Source: Bacillota bacterium | GTDB lineage: Bacteria; Bacillota; Sulfobacillia; Sulfobacillales; Sulfobacillaceae | DNA: 5,438 nucleotides | NCBI GenBank assembly: GCA_021820675.1 | Contig: JAKADI010000164.1 | Span: 1 to 5,438, forward strand | Direction of reading: 5' to 3' | Shown here: piece after piece, positions 1-5,438 of the stretch | Layout of the letters: each line of letters begins with the position of its first letter | How positions within the stretch are numbered: the first letter of the stretch is position 1 | Program-made: the position numbers and the translations under genes | The notes under the pieces: generated by a model | The model's input: the letters and a program-made list of their open reading frames with translations, nothing else | What the model was told of the DNA's origin: nothing | Databases searched by the model: none

Positions 1-2
1 GG

Positions 3-374
3 CGTCGCCGTTTGCGCTTTGTGGCGAACAATGCCCGATTTTTGATTCTGCCCGACGCTCATGTCCCCCATCTGGGTTCTCGTGTGTTGGGGTTGGCCCT
101 GCACCGTCTGCGTCGCGATTGGCAGGTCGTCCATGGCCACCCGGTGGTGTTGGCGGAAACCTTTATCGACCCGTCCCGCTTCCGCGGGACCGTCTATTGG
201 GCCGCCAATTGGCAGGACGCGGGCACCACCCTCGGGTTTGGACGCCATCATGGCACCTACCAATGGCACGGCCAAATCAAACGCGTCGCCCTGCGACCTT
301 TGGTCCCGCGCGCCCAGACATGGCTATCGGCCGCGTGGGATGTGGCGGCGTTTCTCACCGGAGGTCCCTCCATC
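3..374 (+). CDS. DUF4338 (DruA-like) domain segment, 5'-partial, reading into the ISAs1 transposase
   Basis: The frame is open from the window edge (codons from position 3), so the true start is upstream. The TTG at 12 is only the first possible start inside the window. The visible ~120 residues carry the conserved C-terminal part of the DUF4338 family: NARFLILP, then VPHLGSRVLGLAL, then the block LAETFIDPSRFRGTVYWAANW. DUF4338 is best known as DruA of the Druantia anti-phage system, but related domains also occur beside or fused to transposases. Its biochemical role is not established, to my knowledge. There is no stop before the transposase start at 375, so the domain is either translationally fused to it or ends in a read-through overlap. 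The context argues for a transposition-associated role rather than defence, because no DruE-like helicase is visible. The family call is from recalled motifs, not a profile search. Confidence 0.72.
360..364 (+). promoter_or_regulatory. Shine-Dalgarno GGAGG for internal transposase start
   Basis: GGAGG is placed 10 nt before ATG 375, inside the DUF4338-transposase open frame. It supports separate initiation of a standard-length ISAs1 transposase from within the longer frame. Confidence 0.6.
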
Positions 375-1109
375 ATGTTATCTACCGAATCGCTTACGAC
401 AGGACGCCGCAGTTTGATGACCCGGCTCCAGGCGTTAGCGGATGTGCGCAAGCCCCGTGGGGTGCGCCATCCATATGGCACGGTGTTAACCATTGCACTG
501 GCTAGCATTGCTGCGGGATGTACCAGTTTACTGGCCGTCGGCGAGTGGGCGCGCGGACTGACGCAAGAACAACTGGCGACCCTGCAAGCCGCCCGATTTA
601 AAGGACGGTATATCGCGCCCAGCGAATCGGCCATCCGCCGGGCTTTACAACGGAGCGATGCCGAGGCATTGGATACCATTTTAGAAAATTGGATGGCGGC
701 ATATGGAGTGCCCGACGCCATCGCTTGCGATGGCAAGACCGCGCGGGGGTCCAGCAACGCCACCACCAAACCCCGTCACCTGGTCTCGGCCGTGGTCCAT
801 GGGACCACGCGCATCATTGGACAGACCGCAGTGGACGATAAGTCGAATGAAATTCCGGCGATGTACACCTTGCTCGACCCGTTGAACCTCACCGGAACGT
901 TGATGACCGCCGATGCCATGCACACCCAGCGAAAATTTGCGACCTACGTCGTCAAAGACAAAAAAGCGGACTATCTCCTGATTGCCAAAGGCAATCAGCC
1001 CACCTGGGAGGCAGACCTTCGGGCTCTCGCACCCGAGGATTTTTCCCCCTCCGGTCGAAACGTGGGACAAGGGCCACGGACGTCTGGAACATCGTCGGAT
1101 CCGCCGTAG
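375..1109 (+). pseudogene. ISAs1-family DDE transposase, N-terminal and first catalytic part (first frame)
   Basis: This segment contains the N-terminal helical region and most of the RNase-H-like DDE core of an ISAs1 transposase, which acts on the element's own ends. Family hallmarks in order: DVRKPRGVRHPYGTVL, then SESAIRRALQR, then CDGKTARGS with the first catalytic Asp at 729-731, then SNEIPAM, then TADAMHTQRK with the second Asp at 912-914, then LLIAKGNQPTW. I chose ATG 375 as the transposase start because GGAGG at 360-364 sits 10 nt upstream. With the downstream frame added it gives 367 residues, close to the usual ISAs1 transposase length of roughly 370. The same frame is also open upstream through the DUF4338 segment. 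After about 1049 the reading becomes unrelated to the family and stops at 1107-1109. The third catalytic residue lies in the next frame. Confidence 0.85.
1040..1050 (+). other. Frameshift site in transposase (T5C5T tract)
   Basis: The run TTTTTCCCCCT is where family similarity passes from the first frame (GAT TTT TCC CCC) to the +1 frame (CCG GTC GAA ACG TGG GAC). A single extra base in the T or C run explains it as decay or as a sequencing error. CCC followed by T can also support ribosomal +1 slippage, because the peptidyl tRNA-Pro can re-pair on CCT. Confidence 0.75.
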
Positions 1110-1479
1110 CATCGCCCTCAATAATTTCGTGAACTTCCCCCACGTGCAACAAGTGTTCTTGTTGGAGCGCACGACCACCATCCTCAAAACCGGAGAAGTC
1201 CGCTACGAAACCACCGTGGGACTGAGTAGCCGTGACCCCGTCCAGTTGCCCCCGCAGGCGCTGTTGGAGGCGATTCGCCTCCATTGGACGATTGAGAACA
1301 AGGTCCACTGGAACCGGGCTGTGAACTGGCGGGCGGATCAGTCCCGTGTGCGTACCGGCTCGGCGCCGCGCATCCTGGCGAGTTTGCGTAATGCGGTGTT
1401 AAGCGGGTTGGATCTCAAGAAGATAACCCAGATTGCTCTAGACAACTACGCTCCTTTGCATGGGATCGTGACGCAGTGA
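1045..1479 (+). pseudogene. ISAs1-family DDE transposase, C-terminal part (second frame)
   Basis: This is the continuation of the ISAs1 transposase in the +1 frame. Recognisable family blocks are WDKGHGRLEHRRIR, ALNNFVNFPHVQQVF, and HWTIENKVHWNRAVNW with the catalytic Glu codon at 1294-1296. SRVRTGSAPRILASLRN near the C terminus follows, and the stop is TGA at 1477-1479. No Shine-Dalgarno or sensible start matches the beginning of this segment. An in-frame ATG at 982 gives 20-odd non-family residues before similarity starts, so it is not an independent gene. With the upstream frame it rebuilds a complete D-D-E triad. The break is most likely an indel in a homopolymer. A programmed +1 shift or a sequencing error are the alternatives. 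Confidence 0.83.
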
Positions 1480-1664
1480 TTGCCTTCGTCACCGAACCCA
1501 TCTAGCGTCGGGGCGTCCCCGCAGATCCTCACGCCCATCCCGTAACCGATCGCCAGTTGCCAGCGACTGGTCTTTTGCCATGCCCCCGCATGCGCCAATC
1601 TACACCCTAGCTAACGGCAATCCAGATTGAGCGGCGTAACGGTTGGAACTGGTCTCGTTTCCAT
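1480..1664. other. Non-coding junction between the IS transposase and the E1-like remnant
   Basis: No convincing coding sequence is visible here. The stretch must contain the right end of the ISAs1 element and the breakpoint with the E1-like gene. It holds a perfect GGGG-CGT-CCCC hairpin at 1510-1520 without a T-run, the possible terminator at 1553-1576, and a candidate IS terminus at 1601-1610. The base composition becomes AT-richer after about 1650, where the E1-like remnant begins. Confidence 0.5.
1553..1576 (+). terminator. Possible Rho-independent terminator after the transposase
   Basis: The arms CCAGTTG (1553-1559) and CGACTGG (1564-1570) pair over seven positions, one of them a T-G wobble, around a four-base loop. 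The run TCTTTT (1571-1576) follows. The hairpin lies 74 nt past the transposase stop. The stem is short and the T-run is interrupted, so strength is uncertain. Confidence 0.4.
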
Positions 1665-1735
1665 AATTTTCACAATTTAACTTTGCCGAAGACCTGAATA
1701 CCACCCCTTGTAATCGAGTAGTGTGGTTTGTCGAA

Positions 1736-1744
1736 TGTTATAAT
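1736..1744 (+). promoter_or_regulatory. Perfect extended -10 sequence (TGTTATAAT)
   Basis: TGTTATAAT matches the extended -10 consensus exactly, but no good -35 lies 16-18 nt upstream. It falls inside the E1-like remnant (Cys-Tyr-Asn codons), so it may be chance. If active, transcription would begin near 1751 and could drive the M14 peptidase now that the original upstream promoter is separated from it. Confidence 0.35.
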
Positions 1745-2107
1745 TTTAAGAGGTTATTGGGCAGGACAGCTCAACATTCCTTGTCTGTATGCCGGTTTCT
1801 CCAAGTATTTAGCACGGGTGGGACCTTTAGTGGTGCCGCACGTAACGGTTTGTTGGGCGTGCCATGAATTAGCGCTCGAATCCACACTGAGATCCGAGTA
1901 TGTCAATGCGGGCCGCGTTGTTCCATCATTCGGTCCCCTCTTCGGGTTAGTGGGTGACTTCTCAAGCGGAGAAATTATCAAATGGATTACGGAGTTCGCA
2001 CCTGTAAAAACGTTGAATTGCACGGTAATGTTCGACCTGGTCAATTACAGCATTCGACTGCACAATGGGAACGACGACAAGACTGCCTTGTATGTCAGAC
2101 AGAAGAC

Positions 2108-2115
2108 GAGGGGGA
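2108..2115 (+). promoter_or_regulatory. Shine-Dalgarno GAGGGGGA for M14 peptidase
   Basis: A strong purine run sits 7 nt before TTG 2123, inside the end of the E1-like frame. It decides the non-ATG start and supports translational coupling through the TTGA stop/start overlap. Confidence 0.7.
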
Positions 2116-2122
2116 ATAACCG

Positions 2123-3370
2123 TTGAAGCTTCTCTCGATCGATGAGTTCATGACCCATATCCACGACATGGCCCAAGATTTGGGAGAGGATGTCGAAGTG
2201 CTCTCCCTGGGCACATCCAGATCCGGGCATGTGATTGAGGCATTAAAAATTTCTCACCTCCCTTGTCGAGCGGTATTCCTGGGTTTTGCTCACCCTAATG
2301 AACCTCTCTGTGAACCGATTATGGAAGCCATCATCCAGGAGGCAACTGCCCGACAATCATCCGACAACGACGAGTATTGGTATCTTGTTCCGGTTTGGGA
2401 CGTGGATGGAGCGCTGACAAATCAAGCCTGGTGGTCTGATACGATATCGATCGGGCGAATGATCGACCATTGGTATCGCCCGGCTCCCTCTGAACAGGTC
2501 GAGTGGACATTCCCTCTGAATTATGGGGGCATCCACTTTAATCAACCGCTGCCCGAAACTGACGCCGTTCGACGGTTGATTAACCGCACCGATCCTGAGT
2601 TGTTAGTGTCATTGCATAATGGTGTATTCCCGGGTGCTTACGCTTTGATTTCGGAACGAGGGTCACAGTTGGCTCCACAAATTGGTGAGGTGTTCCACAC
2701 TTACGGTTTAGCGCCCAAAGCACACTGCCCGATCCCCTATGTCGATACCTTTGCACAGGGAGTGTTTGGGTTGCCGCATGCCCATTTGGAAATTGATTAT
2801 CTCCGGAATCTTGAACCCGAAGGTGCTATCAGCTTCTATGATAATGGTGGTGCCAGCTTCGACTATGTTGATGCCTCCTGTCTGTCCCTGGTCATGGAGT
2901 TGCCCATGTTTCAATGGATTGGCCGCGCATCGGGAAATTCTCCAATTCGTCGTCGGGAGCTGGCAGCGCGTCAGATCCAATTGTGGGAGTCGTTCGAACA
3001 GGACCTGGCTGACGCCTTTACCGATCCAGAACTATTGCATAGTACCCATCCGCTCCTCTCTTCACCCCGTTATTTTTACCGCCGGCGCGAGACGGATATC
3101 GCCACAATCAGGAAAGGACTAGCCGATGCCATGAACAATGATGGCCCGGCACAAGACGCCGATCTGCAGAATTATATCGCGACATTGTTCACGGTATCCA
3201 CGCACTACTCACAGCTCGTTCGTGGCGGCGGGCGGTATACAGCGACTGCTGAGAGTATTCGCCGCGAGTTGGAAATGTTGGCCAAAGACTATCTCGACGT
3301 ACTGGATACGCGCACCGTAAGAAATACCGGACGCGCTATTTTGCGCCACCTTCTTGATGGAATGCGATGA
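2123..3370 (+). CDS. M14-family zinc metallocarboxypeptidase
   Basis: This is a complete 415-residue protein of the M14 (carboxypeptidase A-like) fold, which removes C-terminal residues or hydrolyses related amide bonds with one Zn2+. Motifs: the N-terminal signature LGTSRSGHVIEALKI (29-43), zinc ligands H57 and E60 in HPNE, the PVWDVDGA strand (90-97; canonical NPDG region), third ligand H165 in SLHNG, and catalytic E259 in VMELPMF. About 150 residues follow the catalytic Glu and look helical. In the block GIHFNQPLPETDA (136-148), canonical enzymes have DLNRNF. Here N140 is kept but Gln141 replaces the carboxylate-binding Arg, so substrate choice may be unusual. No signal peptide or membrane segment is seen, which suggests a cytoplasmic enzyme. 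TTG 2123 is chosen for its strong Shine-Dalgarno and TTGA overlap with the E1-like gene. ATG 2150 is a weaker alternative. The context suggests peptide maturation, which is inference. The reading frame is intact. Confidence 0.82.
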   Translation: MKLLSIDEFMTHIHDMAQDLGEDVEVLSLGTSRSGHVIEALKISHLPCRAVFLGFAHPNEPLCEPIMEAIIQEATARQSSDNDEYWYLVPVWDVDGALTNQAWWSDTISIGRMIDHWYRPAPSEQVEWTFPLNYGGIHFNQPLPETDAVRRLINRTDPELLVSLHNGVFPGAYALISERGSQLAPQIGEVFHTYGLAPKAHCPIPYVDTFAQGVFGLPHAHLEIDYLRNLEPEGAISFYDNGGASFDYVDASCLSLVMELPMFQWIGRASGNSPIRRRELAARQIQLWESFEQDLADAFTDPELLHSTHPLLSSPRYFYRRRETDIATIRKGLADAMNNDGPAQDADLQNYIATLFTVSTHYSQLVRGGGRYTATAESIRRELEMLAKDYLDVLDTRTVRNTGRAILRHLLDGMR

Positions 3371-3421
3371 GATGGAACAGCACGGGATTACGGCCCAAGC
3401 GAAACCTGATTTATCGATCAC

Positions 3422-3499
3422 GGCGGCACCTTCGGCTTTACGAAAATACGTCTCCTGCCTGTTGTTCAGATCGAGGGCGATTTTATGGGACAAAATCAT
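3422..3499 (-). pseudogene. tnpB: TnpB N-terminal fragment (IS607/IS605 OrfB)
   Basis: From ATG 3499 the minus strand reads ILSHKIALDL, then NNRQETYFRKAEGAA, which matches the first beta-strand and helix of TnpB (typically pattern LDLTPxQExxFRxAAGxA). TnpB is the RNA-guided nuclease of IS200/605 and IS607 elements and an ancestor of Cas12. Similarity stops after about 26 residues, while the family has about 400. No RuvC catalytic residues are present, and no room remains for the omega RNA end. The Shine-Dalgarno-like AAGGGG (3510-3505) with 5-nt spacing is preserved. It lies right behind the tnpA remnant, as expected in an intact element. Confidence 0.65.
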
Positions 3500-3518
3500 G
3501 ACGACCCCTTCTGCACGG

Positions 3519-3867
3519 TTTTTGCACACCCTCAAGGATTTTCTGGTTCTGGCGCGAACGACTCCCATAGAACCCCGGGCTGAAAAAACCGTGATCATTT
3601 CGATCACGTCTTCGCGGGCACAGTACGTGTTTTTGGTGTTCCAGATCGTCTTTCTGGTCGTGGCTGGAGATTCGGGCATCGGCCACAGTCTTCCGAGAGA
3701 GGTGGGACGCCGGGTGAAATCGTTCGGGAACCAATTGGGCTAAATCATAACGCCGACGGCCACCGGAGGGAGGTGGGCGCCGGCACCAGTTTCCCCTCAC
3801 GTTCCCAACGGCGCAAAGTGGAGATCAATACACCTAAGGCTTGATCCGTTCGTGAATCGTGACTCAT
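3519..3867 (-). pseudogene. tnpA: IS607-family serine recombinase TnpA, degenerate
   Basis: TnpA of IS607 elements has an N-terminal MerR-like helix-turn-helix followed by a small serine-recombinase domain. Reading from ATG 3867, the first frame gives TLRRWEREGKLVPAPTS, the DNA-binding motif. At about 3768 it shifts to a second frame with SGGRRRYDLAQ and then the catalytic block ARISSHDQKDDLEHQKHVL, containing the nucleophilic Ser region (to about 3621). A third frame at 3625-3575 gives YCAREDVIEMITVFSAR. Here the start of one family block is joined directly to the C-terminal block, so I estimate that 80-100 codons of the catalytic domain are deleted. The reading then returns to the second frame for FYGSRSRQNQKILEGVQK (3572-3519). 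The usual Tyr in YAR is Asp. At least three frame changes plus the deletion make it a clear pseudogene. Antisense ORFs across this stretch are shadows. Confidence 0.8.
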
Positions 3868-3875
3868 GTGTTCAT

Positions 3876-3904
3876 ATTAGATAGTTTAAGACCGTTTTAG
3901 TCAA
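3876..3904 (-). promoter_or_regulatory. Sigma-70/A-type promoter in front of IS607 tnpA remnant
   Basis: On the minus strand, TTGACT (3904-3899) and TCTAAT (3881-3876) each match consensus at five of six positions and are separated by 17 nt. Transcription would begin near 3869, only about two bases before ATG 3867, implying a leaderless or nearly leaderless tnpA message. Confidence 0.55.
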
Positions 3905-3919
3905 GTTGCAGAAACGGTA

Positions 3920-3969
3920 AAACTCTAATGACCCCTGTCCTCTCTCGCAGAGATCGAAAATCAGGGGTC
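3920..3969 (-). terminator. Stem-loop downstream of the eno-HAD operon, probable terminator
   Basis: On the minus strand, GACCCCTG (3969-3962) and CAGGGGTC (3937-3930) form a perfect 8-bp stem. Its 24-nt loop holds a second small hairpin, TCTCT-GCG-AGAGA. ATTAGAGTTTT follows, a weak T-rich tail. It lies 14 nt past the HAD gene stop, as expected for a transcript end. It would also separate this operon from the IS607 relic. The tail is imperfect, so it could instead be an mRNA 3'-stabilising structure. Confidence 0.45.
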
Positions 3970-3983
3970 GGTCATCCACGCAA

Positions 3984-5438
<1,455 letters not shown>

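Larger units (their letters stand above)
1..1610 (+). mobile_element. ISAs1-family insertion element with DUF4338 module, left end outside window
   Basis: The whole left part of the window is occupied by one mobile element: a DUF4338-like segment followed by an ISAs1-type DDE transposase on the + strand. The 5' end is beyond the window, so no terminal inverted-repeat pair or target-site duplication can be confirmed. The right boundary is uncertain. It lies between the transposase stop at 1479 and the start of recognisable E1-like coding sequence near 1667. A candidate terminus is TACACCCTAG at 1601-1610, chosen only because ISAs1 ends often finish in a similar CCCT-type sequence. The element probably inserted into, or recombined with, the adjacent E1-like gene and removed its front part. 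The transposase is frameshifted, so the copy is likely defective unless the shift is programmed. Confidence 0.7.
1667..2126 (+). pseudogene. E1-like (ThiF/MccB/HesA superfamily) adenylating enzyme, truncated and frameshifted C-terminal remnant
   Basis: Enzymes of this superfamily adenylate the C-terminal carboxylate of a small protein or peptide, as in sulfur transfer, ubiquitin-like conjugation, microcin C maturation and azole peptide maturation. The second frame (from TGG 1758) contains the typical block LNIPCLYAGFSKYLARVGPL, the CxxC of the zinc site in VCWACHE, a Phe-Gly-Pro-rich helix block, GEIIKWITEFAP, and a final strand MFDLVNYSIRL. About 30 preceding residues are recognisable one frame earlier at 1667-1756, including VVWFVECYNFKRL. 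The two join if one T near 1757 is removed. The N-terminal Rossmann part with the GxGGxG nucleotide loop is absent, so only about 150 residues remain of a family usually above 250. The second CxxC expected near the C terminus is also missing. A TTG at 1728 opens the second frame alone for 132 codons, but no Shine-Dalgarno precedes it. The stop overlaps the next gene as TTGA. Confidence 0.68.
3422..3904 (-). mobile_element. Decayed IS607-family element (tnpA and tnpB remnants)
   Basis: The minus strand carries the start of an IS607-type element in the normal gene order tnpA then tnpB. It includes a promoter at 3904-3876, a frameshifted and internally deleted tnpA, and the first ~26 codons of tnpB. 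IS607 elements have no terminal inverted repeats, so boundaries cannot be read directly. The tnpB similarity ends near 3422, some 50 nt past the M14 peptidase stop, so most of tnpB and the right end are lost. It cannot be active. Confidence 0.75.

Noticed and set aside
12..374. Functional Druantia defence gene (druA)
   Set aside because: No DruE-like helicase or other Druantia component is visible, and the domain is in frame with a transposase, so a mobile-element role is the simpler reading.
257..1187. Minus-strand ORFs of 170 and 168 codons opposite the transposase
   Set aside because: They have no family motifs and lie antisense to clear ISAs1 transposase coding sequence.
1510..1520. GGGG-CGT-CCCC hairpin as a terminator
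   Set aside because: The stem is only four base pairs and no T-run follows. The hairpin at 1553-1576 is a better candidate.
1851..1866. CWACH resembles the CxxCH heme c attachment motif
   Set aside because: There is no signal peptide or cytochrome context. It fits the CxxC zinc site of E1-like proteins in the expected position after VGPLVVP.
1757..1867. 36-residue ORF with TTG start and AAGAGG upstream, possible peptide precursor
   Set aside because: The purine run and start fall in the Lys-Arg-Leu codons of the E1-like remnant. The rest is an out-of-frame shadow beyond the frameshift, with no leader-core character.
3209..3679. Minus-strand 156-codon ORF taken as one gene
   Set aside because: Only 3625-3575 and 3499-3422 match real families (TnpA and TnpB pieces). 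The rest is frame drift, and it runs antisense into the intact M14 gene.
3354..3743. Plus-strand 129-codon ORF with a hydrophobic stretch after the M14 gene
   Set aside because: It overlaps the M14 stop and is entirely antisense to the IS607 relic, whose minus-strand motifs explain the sequence.

Overview
The window looks like an accessory stretch of a bacterial chromosome. Two decayed insertion elements flank a short cargo operon, and the end of a conserved housekeeping operon follows. The base composition is moderately GC-rich. TTG and GTG starts, strong GGAGG-type Shine-Dalgarno sites and the mix of families suggest a Gram-positive, Firmicutes-like bacterium, perhaps an environmental or acidophilic lineage such as Sulfobacillus. 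That guess is inference only, because no lineage-specific marker is present.

Region 1 (1 to about 1610, + strand) is an ISAs1-family element whose left end lies outside the window. It carries a DUF4338 (DruA-like) segment that reads in frame into an ISAs1 DDE transposase. The transposase has its own well-placed internal start at 375. A +1 shift at a T5C5T tract near 1045 splits it into two reading frames.

Region 2 (about 1665-3370, + strand) is a two-gene unit. The first gene is the C-terminal remnant of an E1-like (ThiF/MccB/HesA superfamily) adenylating enzyme, with its front part missing and a one-base frameshift near 1757. Its stop overlaps the TTG start of an intact M14-family zinc carboxypeptidase (TTGA overlap), so the two were probably translated together. 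An E1-like enzyme coupled to a carboxypeptidase suggests a peptide-modification pathway (RiPP-like) or a ubiquitin-like protein conjugation pathway that has been partly destroyed. The peptidase keeps its zinc ligands and catalytic Glu, but has Gln where the canonical C-terminal-carboxylate-binding Arg is expected.

Region 3 (about 3422-3904, - strand) is a heavily decayed IS607-family element. It comprises a serine-recombinase tnpA with several frameshifts and a large internal deletion, followed by only the first ~26 codons of tnpB. A near-consensus promoter remains in front of tnpA.

Region 4 (3928-5438, - strand) is the 3' part of enolase (eno, cut by the window edge). It is followed, with a GTGA overlap, by a HAD-superfamily IA phosphatase of the type that carries a GGFN(N/S)DW cap motif. 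A stem-loop downstream probably ends this transcript. I saw no tRNA, rRNA or CRISPR array.
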